From positions 1-64,000 of the forward strand of contig JAGQVE010000016.1 of the NCBI GenBank assembly GCA_020438105.1: 64,000 nucleotides of DNA, given 5' to 3'. The position numbers and the translations under genes were made by a program. The first letter of the stretch is position 1. Each line of letters starts with the position of its first letter. The notes under the pieces were generated by a model. That model did not search any database and was not told the DNA's origin. It saw only the letters and a list, made by a program, of their open reading frames with translations. Of this stretch, positions 1 to 9,318 are shown piece after piece. This DNA is from Bacteroidales bacterium (GTDB lineage: Bacteria; Bacteroidota; Bacteroidia; Bacteroidales; JAADJA01).

Positions 1-2
1 AA

Positions 3-692
3 TTACCCTTTGAGTCGTTTTGTTTTTTTATGCTCCAAAAAGTTTTGTGATGTAACTACCTTTTTACCGGTAGTATTTTCCAGTTTTTTACGGGCTGCTT
101 TGGCAACACTTCCCCCGGCTTTAGCCGCTTGTTTATTTTGCTCAAATCCCTGGGCATCTTTATCCTTCGTTATTTCAGTTGTAGAAGCCTCAGCCAGCAT
201 GTTTAAAACCAATTCAATATTGGACATATTGTCTCGCAAGTTTTCCTTTTTGAGGTTCTTTAGCTTTTTATATCCCTTAGTATATAATCCTGCCCAGGCT
301 TTGGTTATTTCGTCGGTTAGAATAGCATACTCCAGTCATTTTCTTACCCCCCTGGAATCCCATTCATCAGTCAGTTCTTTTCTAACTTCAATACTCTTGA
401 GACGTTGATTGATCCATTCTTTGGAATAGCCTTTTTTCAAATACGTTTGCATTGCCCGGTCAAAGGCTTTTTCGGGGTCTTCGGTTTCTTCTATGCGTTC
501 AGCTCCAACTTTTGCCAACCACTTTTTAAATGGTTCTGCCTTTTTAGAAGGTATTGATTGGATGAGACGTAAAAGTTGTTCTGTATCGGCAACATCTGTT
601 TTATAATATTTCCCATCGAAGGACGGCATTTTCAGTTGGTTACAAATTGTAACCGACTCATTGCCCTCTTTTTTGAGCCTGTGTTTCAGGAC
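3..692 (-). pseudogene. BRO-N/DinD-like protein remnant, 5' truncated, in-frame TGA
   Basis: Two open stretches (692-339 and 335-6) lie in the same frame and are separated only by a TGA at 336-338. Together they read as the middle and C-terminal parts of the BRO-N/DinD-like family (phage antirepressor-like or DNA-damage-inducible proteins). Recognisable segments are TDVADTEQLLRLIQSIPS, KAEPFKKWLAKVGAERIEE, GYSKEWINQRLKSIEVRKEL and, after the stop, EYAILTDEITKAW and NMLAEASTTEI. Family-like sequence continues upstream of the first ATG (629) as LKKEGNESVTICNQLKM. It dissolves near 692, just before the tRNA terminator, so roughly the first 40 residues are missing. Frame and spacing across the TGA are preserved, which fits a single substitution. 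Related genes are common on mobile elements. With both a missing 5' end and a stop, I infer that it is not functional. Confidence 0.8.
336..338 (-). other. In-frame TGA inside the BRO/DinD-like remnant
   Basis: Read on the minus strand, the codons run GTA AGA AAA TGA CTG GAG TAT GCT, i.e. V-R-K-stop-L-E-Y-A. In the relatives I remember, this position is variable and not a cysteine, so selenocysteine is not suggested. A GGA-to-TGA change would explain it. Confidence 0.85.
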
Positions 693-704
693 GGGACATA
701 CCGA

Positions 705-734
705 ATAAAAAAGCCGAAGACTAATCTCCGGCTT
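705..734 (-). terminator. Rho-independent terminator of the initiator tRNA
   Basis: On the minus strand AAGCCGGAGA and TCTTCGGCTT form a hairpin with a TTAG loop and one mismatch, followed directly by six T residues. It lies 17 bases past the tRNA 3' end. Confidence 0.85.
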
Positions 735-750
735 CTCTTTGTTTACCTAG

Positions 751-822
<72 letters not shown>

Positions 823-859
823 ATATATTTTATATATCTTTGCGATCAAATAAGGGGTG

Positions 860-890
860 CAAAGATAAGTCTTTTTACTTATCAAGCAAA
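860..890 (-). promoter_or_regulatory. Bacteroidota-type promoter for tRNA-fMet
   Basis: On the minus strand TTTG (890-887), a 19-base spacer and TATCTTTG (867-860) match the phylum's -33/-7 consensus. Transcription would begin about 30 bases before the tRNA. A second -7-like TATCTTTG on the plus strand (836-843) may serve era, but no -33 box is visible for it. Confidence 0.65.
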
Positions 891-906
891 CATTTATAAA
901 AATAAA

Positions 907-1785
907 ATGAATCACAAAGCAGGATTTGTAAATATTATAGGGAATCCAAACGTTGGAAAATCAACAATGATGAATGCCCTGGTAGGTGAAAATCTGTCGA
1001 TTATCACCTCAAAAGCGCAAACTACCCGGCACAGAATTCTTGGAATTGTAAATGATGAAAATTACCAAATTGTTTTTTCAGATCTTCCCGGAATTTTAAA
1101 GCCTCATTATAAGTTGCAGGAAAAAATGCTGCATTTTATTGAAGTGGCCATACAGGATGCAGATGTTTTTTTGTATATGGTAGAAGCTGGCGAAACGAAA
1201 GTGGATGAAGAAATTGCGCAAAAGATCATTCAATCAAAAAAGCCGGTGGTAGTTTTGATCAATAAAATTGATCTTTCCACACAAGAAGAAATAATGGTGC
1301 AAATCCAGCATTGGTCAGAGATATTTTCAGGAAGCCAGGTAATTCCAATTTCAGCACTTAATAATTTTAACCTTGAAAAGGTTAAGGATGTTATTTTGGA
1401 TATGTTGCCCGAAAATCCTCCCTACTTCCCCAAAGATGAATTGACCGATAAACATATGCGGTTTTTTGTGGCTGAGATTATTCGCGAAAAGATATTGTTG
1501 AATTTTAAACAGGAAGTTCCCTATTCGGTGGAAGTAGTGGTGGATCAATATAAAGAAGAAGAAAATCTGACCCGAATTTTTGCGTACATTTATGTGGCCC
1601 GTGAATCACAAAAAATGATCATTCTTGGAAAACAAGGAAGGGCCATAAAAAAGTTGGGTACCGATGCTCGTTTGGATATTGAAAAATTCATTGATCAGAA
1701 GGTATTCCTTGAGTTAACCGTTAAAGTATTAAAAGACTGGCGCGACAACGATAAACAATTGAAGCGCCTGGGTTACGAAAATTAA
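907..1785 (+). CDS. era: GTPase Era
   Basis: Era is a small GTPase that binds 16S rRNA near its 3' end and assists 30S subunit maturation. The 292-residue protein has G1 GNPNVGKST (about residue 12), switch segment [10 protein letters not shown]3 DLPG, G4 NKID, and a C-terminal KH domain with the loop [14 protein letters not shown] chose the ATG at 907 because the conserved G1 follows after 11 residues, as usual. The longer open frame upstream runs through the tRNA gene and is not credible. der starts five bases after the stop, so the two ribosome-assembly GTPases are probably one transcript. Confidence 0.96.
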   Translation: MNHKAGFVNIIGNPNVGKSTMMNALVGENLSIITSKAQTTRHRILGIVNDENYQIVFSDLPGILKPHYKLQEKMLHFIEVAIQDADVFLYMVEAGETKVDEEIAQKIIQSKKPVVVLINKIDLSTQEEIMVQIQHWSEIFSGSQVIPISALNNFNLEKVKDVILDMLPENPPYFPKDELTDKHMRFFVAEIIREKILLNFKQEVPYSVEVVVDQYKEEENLTRIFAYIYVARESQKMIILGKQGRAIKKLGTDARLDIEKFIDQKVFLELTVKVLKDWRDNDKQLKRLGYEN

Positions 1786-1790
1786 AATTT

Positions 1791-3095
1791 ATGTCGAATA
1801 TATTAGCAATTGTTGGAAGGCCAAATGTGGGTAAATCAACGCTGTTCAACAGGTTGACTTCATCCAGACAGGCCATTGTTGAAGAGTCGAGTGGGGTTAC
1901 CCGCGATCGCCACTACGGACGCTCCGATTGGAATGGGGTTGAATTTTCGGTTATTGATACCGGAGGGTACGTGGTGGGTTCGGATGATGTATTTGAAGAA
2001 GAGATAAGGAAACAAGTTATATTGGCCATTGAAGAAGCCGACGTAATAGTTTTTATGGTGGACGCAAAATTCGGACTGACAGGTATGGATGAGGATGTTG
2101 CGGGTGTTCTGCGGAGATCGGATAAGCCTGTATTTTTAGTGGCAAATAAGGTTGACAATCCTGATAAAATTGGAGAAGCATCTGAATTTTATGCGCTTGG
2201 TTTGGGAGAGGTTTATCCGGTCTCAGCTATGAATGGTGGAGGTACGGGAGATTTACTTGATAAAATTGCTAACGCATTTGATAAAGATGTAAAGGAAGAA
2301 ATTCCGGATTTACCCCGTTTTGCAGTTGTCGGCAGGCCCAATGTGGGTAAATCAAGCCTGGTTAACGCCTTCCTGGGAAATGAGCGTAACATAGTAACTC
2401 CGGTGGCCGGTACTACCCGTGATTCAATTTACACCCGCTATAATAATTTTGGCTTTGAGTTTATGCTGGTGGATACCGCTGGATTGCGAAAAAAGGCCAA
2501 AGTAAAAGAAAATATTGAGTTTTATTCTGTCATGCGATCGGTAAGGGCCATTGAAAATTCGGATGTGTGTTTTTTAATGATTGATGCTGAACAGGGTTTT
2601 GAATCGCAGGATCAGAATATTTTTCAACTGATTACCCGAAATAAAAAGGGTGTGGTAATTATTGTAAATAAATGGGATTTGGTTGAAAAGGAAACGAATA
2701 CACACCTCGATTTTGAAAAGATGGTTAAGGGCCAGATTGCTCCGTTCACTGATGTTCCGATTATTTTCACCTCTGTACCCAAAAAACAAAGGATATTTAA
2801 AGCGCTGGAATTGGGAATGCAGGTGTATAAAAATAAATCAAACCAGGTTTCAACATCAAAATTGAATGAAATACTGCTGCCGATCATCCAGAAAACACCC
2901 CCACCTTCAGCCCGGGGCAGATATATTAAGGTAAAGTACATTACCCAATTGAAAACTCCCTTCCCGGCGTTTGTATTCTTTTGTAATATGCCTCAATATG
3001 TTAAAGACCCTTATAAGCGCTTTCTTGAAAACAAGATCAGGGAACAATTCAATTTCAGTGGTATTCCTATCCAGATATTTTTCAGAAAGAAATAA
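1791..3095 (+). CDS. der: Ribosome-associated GTPase Der (EngA)
   Basis: Der is an essential GTPase with two tandem G domains needed for 50S subunit assembly. At 434 residues it has the normal length. The first G domain starts with [12 protein letters not shown] (about residue 8) and has NKVD. The second starts with [12 protein letters not shown] (about residue 180), has DTAG and NKWD, and is followed by the C-terminal KH-like domain ending in [11 protein letters not shown]. It sits between era and an S4-domain gene with gaps of only a few bases on each side, which makes a compact ribosome-biogenesis operon. Confidence 0.97.
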   Translation: MSNILAIVGRPNVGKSTLFNRLTSSRQAIVEESSGVTRDRHYGRSDWNGVEFSVIDTGGYVVGSDDVFEEEIRKQVILAIEEADVIVFMVDAKFGLTGMDEDVAGVLRRSDKPVFLVANKVDNPDKIGEASEFYALGLGEVYPVSAMNGGGTGDLLDKIANAFDKDVKEEIPDLPRFAVVGRPNVGKSSLVNAFLGNERNIVTPVAGTTRDSIYTRYNNFGFEFMLVDTAGLRKKAKVKENIEFYSVMRSVRAIENSDVCFLMIDAEQGFESQDQNIFQLITRNKKGVVIIVNKWDLVEKETNTHLDFEKMVKGQIAPFTDVPIIFTSVPKKQRIFKALELGMQVYKNKSNQVSTSKLNEILLPIIQKTPPPSARGRYIKVKYITQLKTPFPAFVFFCNMPQYVKDPYKRFLENKIREQFNFSGIPIQIFFRKK

Positions 3096-3098
3096 TAC

Positions 3099-3482
3099 AT
3101 GGCTGAATCGGTAAGAATTGATAAGTGGTTGTGGGCTGTAAGGATATTTAAAACCAGAAGCCTTGCTTCGGAAGCTTGCCGTACGGGAAAAGTAAAAATA
3201 TCGGAAGTGCCTGTTAAGCCTGGCCGCGATGTAGCTGTAAATGATATAATTGAAATTGCTCAGACACCAATCACCAAAACAATTCAGGTGAAGGCTATTT
3301 TGGCCAACAGGGTGGGAGCTAAGCTGGTTGAAAATTACATGACAGATCTTACTCCGCAGGAAGAATATGACAAATTAAAAATCGCCCGGGAAACAAATCA
3401 TGAATTCAGACCAAGAGGAATAGGCCGTCCTACTAAAAGAGAAAGGCGGTTGATTGAAAAACTGAAAAAATCTAAATTTTAG
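3099..3482 (+). CDS. hslR: S4-domain RNA-binding protein (HslR/Hsp15 type)
   Basis: This 127-residue basic protein begins with an S4 RNA-binding fold, RIDKWLWAVRIFKTRS followed by ACRTGKVKI, as in Hsp15 (HslR). Hsp15 binds stalled 50S subunits that carry nascent chains with tRNA and helps recycle them. The C-terminus is a lysine/arginine-rich tail (GRPTKRERRLIEKL). The start codon lies three bases after the der stop, so it belongs to the era-der operon. The family is clear. Exact functional equivalence to E. coli HslR is inferred. Confidence 0.9.
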   Translation: MAESVRIDKWLWAVRIFKTRSLASEACRTGKVKISEVPVKPGRDVAVNDIIEIAQTPITKTIQVKAILANRVGAKLVENYMTDLTPQEEYDKLKIARETNHEFRPRGIGRPTKRERRLIEKLKKSKF

Positions 3483-3578
3483 CTGAATAATGTCTTAATT
3501 TTGCACCCGAAATTATTGATAGTAAACTATTTCAGTTTACTGGATATGGTAAAAATTTTAAATCAATTAATAACTACT

Positions 3579-4451
3579 ATGAAAAAATTATTGTTAATCT
3601 TTTTGATGGTTCCTGTTCTGATCAGTTGTAACCAGAAAAAAGTAACTCAACTTGAGGAAAAAAACGACAGCCTCGTACGTGCTGCTTATGAAAAAGATCA
3701 ATCGTTGAACGAATTTCTGATGGCTTTTAATGATATTCAGTCGAACCTTGATTCAATTAAATCGAAAGAAATGATCATTACTGAGCAAACCGAAAATAAA
3801 GCTGAATTAAAGAAAAAGGCGAAAGATCAAATCAATGACGACATCAATTCAATTTATGATTTACTGCTTGATACCCGGTCGAAGCTTGACGATGTTCGCA
3901 AACGGCTCGGTAAATCAAATTACCAGGTTAGTGAATTGGAAAAAATGATGGCTAATTTATCCAAACAACTGGAGGAAAAGGATGGCCAGATTGAAGAATT
4001 AAGGGTAGAGTTGGAAAAGATGAATATCAAAGTGACTAACCTTACTGATGATGTAAACAGGCTATCGAAAGAGAGCAAAGAAAAATCAACGGTAATTGAA
4101 GGTCAGGCTCAAACCATTGAAGAAAAAACACTTGCTTTGAATACAGCATATTATGTTATTGGTACAAAAAAGGATTTGAAAGAAAACAATATTATCACTT
4201 CTGAGGGAGGTTTTATTGGAATTGGAACCAACAAAGTACTGAAAGACGATTTTAATGCAAGTAATTTTACGAAGATTGATATTCGTGAAGTAAGCCAGAT
4301 CCCTATACCGGGTAAAAAGGTTGATATCGTTACTACGCATCCGGGTGAATCATATTCAATTTCCGGTGAAGGTGATGAACGTATGCTGATTATTGAAAAT
4401 GCAGCTGAGTTTTGGAAATCATCCAAATACCTGGTGATCGTGGTTCAATAA
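3579..4451 (+). CDS. Coiled-coil lipoprotein
   Basis: The ATG at 3579 gives a clean lipoprotein signal peptide, MKKLLLIFLMVPVLISC, with Cys17 as the lipidated residue. Earlier in-frame ATGs would bury it. Residues from about 25 to 190 are heptad-rich and strongly charged (long coiled coil). They are followed by a roughly 100-residue C-terminal domain beginning AYYVIGTKKDLKENNII. The 290-residue layout resembles Bacteroidota coiled-coil lipoproteins, some annotated as Cbp1-type collagen-binding adhesins, but I hold that name only as a possibility. It is likely anchored to the cell envelope. A bidirectional terminator follows. Confidence 0.75.
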   Translation: MKKLLLIFLMVPVLISCNQKKVTQLEEKNDSLVRAAYEKDQSLNEFLMAFNDIQSNLDSIKSKEMIITEQTENKAELKKKAKDQINDDINSIYDLLLDTRSKLDDVRKRLGKSNYQVSELEKMMANLSKQLEEKDGQIEELRVELEKMNIKVTNLTDDVNRLSKESKEKSTVIEGQAQTIEEKTLALNTAYYVIGTKKDLKENNIITSEGGFIGIGTNKVLKDDFNASNFTKIDIREVSQIPIPGKKVDIVTTHPGESYSISGEGDERMLIIENAAEFWKSSKYLVIVVQ

Positions 4452-4468
4452 TAAAAATGCATTTAAAT

Positions 4469-4505
4469 AAAAAGCGGCTTTTCATCAGAAAAGCCGCTTT
4501 TTTAT
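4469..4505. terminator. Bidirectional terminator
   Basis: AAAAGCGGCTTTTC and GAAAAGCCGCTTTT form a long perfect hairpin flanked by A and T runs. It serves the plus-strand lipoprotein gene and the convergent minus-strand DUF2795 gene. Confidence 0.88.
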
Positions 4506-4524
4506 TTTTTCTTAGCTTGATGTG

Positions 4525-4746
4525 TTAGTACTCGTCTTCGTGGAAGAAAAAGTCTTCCTTGGTGGGATACTCAGGCCAGATGTCCTCAATACTATCGTAT
4601 ACCTCGCCTTCGTCCTCAATTTCCTTAAGGTTTTCAATAACTTCCATCGGTGCACCAGACCTGATTGCGTAATCGATCAGCTCGTCTTTGGTAGCGGGCC
4701 ATGGTGCATCTTCAAGTTTTGAAGCCAATTCAAGTGTCCAGTACAT
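4525..4746 (-). CDS. DUF2795 small acidic protein
   Basis: A 73-residue acidic protein begins MYWTLELASKLEDAPWPATK and contains DELIDYAIRSGAP and VIENLKEIED. This matches the DUF2795 family of short, cytoplasmic proteins of unknown function widespread in Bacteroidota. There is no signal peptide or membrane segment. It stands alone between a terminator and an AT-rich gap of about 95 bases before the cobalamin adenosyltransferase gene. No function is proposed. Confidence 0.85.
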   Translation of the reverse strand: MYWTLELASKLEDAPWPATKDELIDYAIRSGAPMEVIENLKEIEDEGEVYDSIEDIWPEYPTKEDFFFHEDEY

Positions 4747-4841
4747 AATGTGTTTTTTACTTTCTAATTTTTTGCAAAAATAATTTTTTTTAGATCAAAT
4801 AGACGAAATTGAAAAATTTTATTAAAATCTCCTGAATCGCT

Positions 4842-5402
4842 TTATTTGTTTGGCTTCCAGAGCACCTCCGTGGTTCCAAGTTCCTTTCCGATCATCCTTG
4901 CAAGCACAAAAAAGTAGTCGGATAGCCTGTTTAAATATTTCAAAATACGTTCATCCACCTGATAAAGTTCCGATAATTTGATGGTTAAACGTTCGGCCCG
5001 CCGGCAGATTGTGCGACAGACATGACAATATGAAACCACCACATGCCCGCCGGGAAGTATAAATGATCTTAATTCGGGTAATGATTCATTCATCCTGTCG
5101 ATTTCCTTTTCCAGAAAAACTATGTCATCCTCAGTTATTCTGGGCAACTTTTCGGTTTGTTCTGGTTTATCGGCTGCCAGGTGTGATTCTGCTTCAAATA
5201 TTTTGTATTGGATTTTCAATAAAGCCTCTTTATGGTCTTTCCCGATGTTCATATCCCGAACTATTCCTATGAAAGAATTGAGTTCGTCAAGTGTACCATA
5301 GGCTTCAATGCGAATATCGTATTTGGAAACACGTGTTCCTCCCAACAAAGAAGTTTGTCCTTTATCTCCGCCCTTTGTATAAATTTTAAACTCGTGCCCC
5401 AT
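4842..5402 (-). CDS. Cob(I)alamin adenosyltransferase, PduO type
   Basis: This enzyme transfers the adenosyl group of ATP to cob(I)alamin, making coenzyme B12. The 186-residue protein has the PduO-type N-terminal ATP motif YTKGGDKGQTSLLGG, the segment EAYGTLDELNSFIG, and the later motif RTICRRAERL. The ATG at 5402 is chosen because the conserved motif begins a few residues later. A longer frame starting at 5465 would overlap the upstream ABC gene. The start lies four bases past the end of the ABC ATPase gene, so they are co-transcribed. No cobalamin riboswitch is recognisable upstream. Confidence 0.93.
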   Translation of the reverse strand: MGHEFKIYTKGGDKGQTSLLGGTRVSKYDIRIEAYGTLDELNSFIGIVRDMNIGKDHKEALLKIQYKIFEAESHLAADKPEQTEKLPRITEDDIVFLEKEIDRMNESLPELRSFILPGGHVVVSYCHVCRTICRRAERLTIKLSELYQVDERILKYLNRLSDYFFVLARMIGKELGTTEVLWKPNK

Positions 5403-5406
5403 GGTT

Positions 5407-6138
5407 TTATACCTCTTCTGCTGCTTTTTTAAGGATTGGTTTTGTTGGTGATTCATTAATTTCATCGGAGGCTACCTGCCCATCAATTAAACGAATGATC
5501 CGATGTGCATGCTGTGCAATGTCCTCTTCATGTGTAACTAAAATAATGGTATTGCCGGCCTGATGTATTTCATGAATCAGCCCCATAATTTCAATGGAAG
5601 TTTTTGAGTCAAGGTTTCCCGTAGGTTCATCTGCCAATATTATCGAAGGCTTATTAACCAGGGCTCGGGCTACTGCTACCCTTTGCCGCTGTCCGCCTGA
5701 GAGTTCGTTTGGTTTGTGGAGCATTCTATCAGTCAATTGTACATTTTCCAATACTTCCTTGGCCCTTTCAATTCTGTTGGCTTTATTAAACCCAGCATAT
5801 ATCAATGGTAGCATAACATTTTCCAGGGCTGTTGACCTGGGTAAGAGGTTAAATGTTTGAAAAACAAATCCAATTTCTTTATTTCTGATTTCAGCCAAAC
5901 TGTTGTCATCCATTTTGCTGACGTCCTGTCCATTGAGAAAATATTGCCCGGAAGTGGGTGTATCAAGACATCCCAACAAATTCATTAATGTGGATTTACC
6001 GGAACCGGATGGTCCCATCAGGGCAACAAATTCATTTTTTTTGATGGTGAGATTTATTCCACGCAAAGCCCTAACGATTTCGGTACCCACCTTAAAATGT
6101 CGTGTAATATCAATGAGCCTGATAACTTCTTTTTCCAT
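5407..6138 (-). CDS. ABC transporter ATP-binding protein (LolD/MacB type)
   Basis: A 243-residue ABC ATPase contains Walker [10 protein letters not shown] (about residue 42), the Q-loop region [11 protein letters not shown], signature [15 protein letters not shown], Walker [10 protein letters not shown] and switch His in LVTHEED. The NLDSKTS segment and overall length place it in the LolD/MacB/FtsE group, which powers FtsX-like permeases in lipoprotein release or efflux. No permease is adjacent. The only FtsX-like permease in the window is at 33550-34791. The partner is therefore unproven. Confidence 0.92.
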   Translation of the reverse strand: MEKEVIRLIDITRHFKVGTEIVRALRGINLTIKKNEFVALMGPSGSGKSTLMNLLGCLDTPTSGQYFLNGQDVSKMDDNSLAEIRNKEIGFVFQTFNLLPRSTALENVMLPLIYAGFNKANRIERAKEVLENVQLTDRMLHKPNELSGGQRQRVAVARALVNKPSIILADEPTGNLDSKTSIEIMGLIHEIHQAGNTIILVTHEEDIAQHAHRIIRLIDGQVASDEINESPTKPILKKAAEEV

Positions 6139-6174
6139 GTTTAAATTGTTGAGATGAACAAAGATAACTTAAAA

Positions 6175-6960
6175 TCAAAATCGTATCACAAAATCCTGTT
6201 TGGTCAATTCCTGCCTGAAAAATACAATCCCCATAAAAAATAGATCAACGGTTAAAGTAACCTTTGTGTTGTGTCGGATTTTATTCCATGCCATTTCCAT
6301 TTCAGTTGACCAATGTATATCATCAAAAACCAGACACGTATCATTAACGGCTTTGGCAGCGCATTGTTCAAAATACGAAAGTGTAGGTACATATTGATGA
6401 TTCCCATCAATAAATGCAAATTTAAGCGTGTCAATACGGGTGAGTAATTCCGGTAGTTTTTGTTCAAATGTTCCTCTGATCAGTTGTATATTTTTTATGC
6501 CAAGTGTATCAAAATTTGACTTTGCTTTTGCAGCAATGTTCGGACAACCCTCAATGGTAAATACTGTTGCATTGGGTACGGCATTTGCCATGTAGGCTGC
6601 ACTTAACCCCATCGAGGTGCCAATTTCAATCACATGTTCGGGTTGCAGATACTGGACAAGCCTGTGTAATAATCGACCGTACTTCGCTGACTTGGAAGAG
6701 TTTTTAATAATATCACTTATCTTGCGTTTGTTTCCCGGATTTACCCTTGATCCTGCTCCATAATCAGTTACCTCAATTATTTCATGGTTTTGCAAAAGCG
6801 CTGATTTTAATGATTCGATGCGTGTATATGCTTTATTGTAAGTTTTATTTTGAAAAACCTCTGTAATTAAATCGAAAAGAAAAGGAGAGTGAACACCAAA
6901 TTTTGTTTTTGAATGGAGGAGGTATTTCAGATAACGAACCAGTATTTTCGCATGTTGCAT
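6175..6960 (-). CDS. Class I SAM-dependent methyltransferase
   Basis: The 261-residue protein has a Rossmann methyltransferase core. Motif I is VIEIGTSMGLSAAYMA, an acidic residue ends the second strand (VFTIEG), and FAFIDGNHQY and CLVFDDIHW follow, as in O-methyltransferases of the catechol/caffeoyl-CoA class. The N-terminus carries the HSPFLFDLITEVF segment found in a Bacteroidota-specific subgroup of unknown substrate. It lies upstream of the ABC ATPase with a 36-base gap, and downstream of a terminator that closes the ppiD transcript, so it probably starts its own unit. Confidence 0.85.
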   Translation of the reverse strand: MQHAKILVRYLKYLLHSKTKFGVHSPFLFDLITEVFQNKTYNKAYTRIESLKSALLQNHEIIEVTDYGAGSRVNPGNKRKISDIIKNSSKSAKYGRLLHRLVQYLQPEHVIEIGTSMGLSAAYMANAVPNATVFTIEGCPNIAAKAKSNFDTLGIKNIQLIRGTFEQKLPELLTRIDTLKFAFIDGNHQYVPTLSYFEQCAAKAVNDTCLVFDDIHWSTEMEMAWNKIRHNTKVTLTVDLFFMGIVFFRQELTKQDFVIRF

Positions 6961-7008
6961 AAAACAAAAATAGTTGAAAGCTTTTTCATGGCAGAATTAT
7001 CTGTACAT

Positions 7009-7054
7009 AAAAAAACCTGCATCCTTATTAATTATTCAAAGAATGCAGGTTTTT
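7009..7054 (-). terminator. Terminator after the ppiD-like gene
   Basis: AACCTGCAT (7014-7022) pairs with ATGCAGGTT (7043-7051). On the minus strand the hairpin is followed by a run of T. It closes the long minus-strand operon that begins at coaX. Confidence 0.82.
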
Positions 7055-7071
7055 ATTTCGTTAAGTAACTG

Positions 7072-9198
7072 CTAATAGAACTTTACGCGATTATCTACAA
7101 TATCCGCATTATCTTCTATTGCTTTCAGGTAAGAGTTGTTATTAATCTTAGCCTGGAAATTCATCAGCATTTGCCTTTTGTACATTTTATTATCTTCCGA
7201 AGGATCGGGATAGCTAATATCATCAACGATAAATACAAAAGCACTGTTATTCCCTTTTACTGGACCTGTTAACTGGCCGGGCTCAGTTGTGAATATTTTT
7301 CCTAAAACATTGGATTCGTTTCCATATCCTGCAATGTTCCTCATTGTGAAGGTTACATTATTCACTGTGTCAACTTTTGATTCAATTTTTTGAGCATAAG
7401 CAATTAAATCAGTATTTCCACTTAGTGCGTCTTTCATTTCTTTAACCACCAGGTCACCTTTTAAATCGGTTTTTACCAGGGGTTCCAGATTTTCGCGAAT
7501 TTCATCCAGTGATGGAATGCCTTCTTCACGTTTGTTGGTGACTGCAGCTACAACATATTTGTCTTCCATGGTAAATACATAGGAAACGGAACCAACATCA
7601 ATTCCTTCGCCATAAGCCCAGATGATAACACTCCGAGGATTATCCAATCCGGCAATTCGATTGGCCATAGGTTGTAAGTTAGTTGCGGTACGTACACTTA
7701 AATTTTTATTGGCAGCCAAAGTATCAAATGATTCCAGATTGGTAGCATTGCCCTGGAATTCACTGGCTTGCGCATAAAAGTCCTGGAAAGTCTCCTGACT
7801 TGGAGTGATAGTGATATCTATTTGAGCGACCCGCACTTTTTTAACTGCTTTGAGTTTATCAGTAACCTTAATTACATGATAACCAAACTGTGTTTTTACG
7901 ACGGTTACATCTCCCACATTGTGAGTTAGAACTGCATGGTTGAATGGATAAACCATTTGCCCATCAGCAAACCAATCTAAATCACCTTTTTTAGCTGCTG
8001 CTGTCGGATCATTTGAAAACTCAACAGCAAGGTCCTCCATTTTTGATGGATTGCGTTTAACAACATCTGCCAGGCTATCAGCGAGTTCTTTAGCCTGAGC
8101 TTCTGTTCTTACCAGGGTGTCAGGAGCTCTGAATGCACCTGAAAATGCAATTAAAATATGGCTTGCACGCATTGAATCAGGACGATTTTGGACATCAACC
8201 AAACGGGCCATATGCCACTGATCGTTTTCAATGTATGGTTTCACCATAGTACCGGGTTCACCATTAAAAACTACCGAATCAATACGAATGGGTAATTCGC
8301 CTTGTTTGTGCCAGGTGCTGTCGTACCTTGTTTCCGACTCAGAGTTTACAAATAAAGGAATATTTTCTGCTGTTTTAAAATCTTCAAATACTGCAAATAC
8401 ATCATCACGGATATTTTTCCTGTCCTTCGCTGAAGGGGTAACATTAAAAACTACATATTGTAAATCAAGAGAAGCCTCTTGTTTGTAATTGTATTTATAT
8501 TTTTCATAATAGGATTTCATATCCTCATCAGTAGCTGTAACAAGACTATCAGGAATAGAAGTAAATCGTTTTCCAACCAACCGAACTTTGGCTTCAGTTT
8601 TCTTCTCGTTAAAATCTTCAACCAGGAAAGTATCCGGCATAAAGTATGCTTTTGATATCAGACTCTGGTATTTTTTACGCAACTGATCCTCTTTAATAGC
8701 ATCTACAAACCGCTCCCATTGCTGACGATCAGAAGGAGACTGATTGCTTAATTGTGACAGGTAATTTCTTACCAAATTCGGATCATACTGTTGTGTTTGA
8801 GGATCTTTGAAATATTGAAGAATATAAGGATGTGGATTTTCTCCCTGTATCAATTCGAACATTTCGTCAGCAGTAACTTCAATTCCTAATTTTTCATATT
8901 CCCGGCTCATTATAATTTGCTGAACCAATTGATCATAAGTTTGCTGTCGGAGTTGAAATTGTTCTTCAGGTGACAAACTTTCTTTGTTTTGATTTCTTTT
9001 CTGCAATTCCATGTTCTCTTCAACCTTTTGATTGAACACAGTTGCAGGAATTTCCTCACCATACACTTCTGCTATATCCGTGTTCCGGCTTCCCTGTCGG
9101 GGTTTAAGAAAATCTCCTAAAATAAATGCTGCCAATGCCAGCCCCACAATGATTATTAATAATCCAGATTGCTTTCTTATTGTTCCAATAACCGCCAT
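7072..9198 (-). CDS. ppiD: Peptidyl-prolyl isomerase, PpiD/SurA type
   Basis: This is a 708-residue inner-membrane-anchored periplasmic folding factor. A single transmembrane segment (LLIIIVGLALAAFILGDFL, residues about 13-31) is followed by a SurA_N-like helical region (VFNQKVEENMELQKR, QQTYDQLVQQIIM). A parvulin domain contains RASHILIAF, KKGDLDWFADGQMVYPF and TQFGYHVIKVTD. A second long C-terminal part follows. The architecture matches Bacteroidota PpiD-like proteins, which assist outer-membrane and secreted proteins. It is the last gene of the minus-strand envelope operon. Confidence 0.92.
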   Translation of the reverse strand: MAVIGTIRKQSGLLIIIVGLALAAFILGDFLKPRQGSRNTDIAEVYGEEIPATVFNQKVEENMELQKRNQNKESLSPEEQFQLRQQTYDQLVQQIIMSREYEKLGIEVTADEMFELIQGENPHPYILQYFKDPQTQQYDPNLVRNYLSQLSNQSPSDRQQWERFVDAIKEDQLRKKYQSLISKAYFMPDTFLVEDFNEKKTEAKVRLVGKRFTSIPDSLVTATDEDMKSYYEKYKYNYKQEASLDLQYVVFNVTPSAKDRKNIRDDVFAVFEDFKTAENIPLFVNSESETRYDSTWHKQGELPIRIDSVVFNGEPGTMVKPYIENDQWHMARLVDVQNRPDSMRASHILIAFSGAFRAPDTLVRTEAQAKELADSLADVVKRNPSKMEDLAVEFSNDPTAAAKKGDLDWFADGQMVYPFNHAVLTHNVGDVTVVKTQFGYHVIKVTDKLKAVKKVRVAQIDITITPSQETFQDFYAQASEFQGNATNLESFDTLAANKNLSVRTATNLQPMANRIAGLDNPRSVIIWAYGEGIDVGSVSYVFTMEDKYVVAAVTNKREEGIPSLDEIRENLEPLVKTDLKGDLVVKEMKDALSGNTDLIAYAQKIESKVDTVNNVTFTMRNIAGYGNESNVLGKIFTTEPGQLTGPVKGNNSAFVFIVDDISYPDPSEDNKMYKRQMLMNFQAKINNNSYLKAIEDNADIVDNRVKFY

Positions 9199-9318
9199 AA
9201 TTCCAATTTTTTAAAGAATTTGCAAATGTAATATAACTAGTTTAATTGATGAAAAAATTACTAAAATAAATTGTTAGCAAGTGTTTTAGGCTTTTTGATA
9301 AGATTTCAAAAATAATGT

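Noticed and set aside
336..338. Reading the TGA in the BRO/DinD remnant as Gly (code 25) or Sec
   Set aside because: Five other genes end normally at TGA, the site is not a cysteine position, and the gene also lacks its 5' end.
10..408. Plus-strand open frame of 132 codons
   Set aside because: It lies opposite the BRO/DinD remnant, whose minus-strand codons match a known family.
5403..5465. 21-residue N-terminal extension of the cobalamin adenosyltransferase
   Set aside because: It overlaps the ABC ATPase gene and adds a basic leader absent from the family.
4747..5470. Cobalamin riboswitch near the adenosyltransferase gene
   Set aside because: No B12-box-like sequence or room for the large fold is present between the tightly spaced genes.
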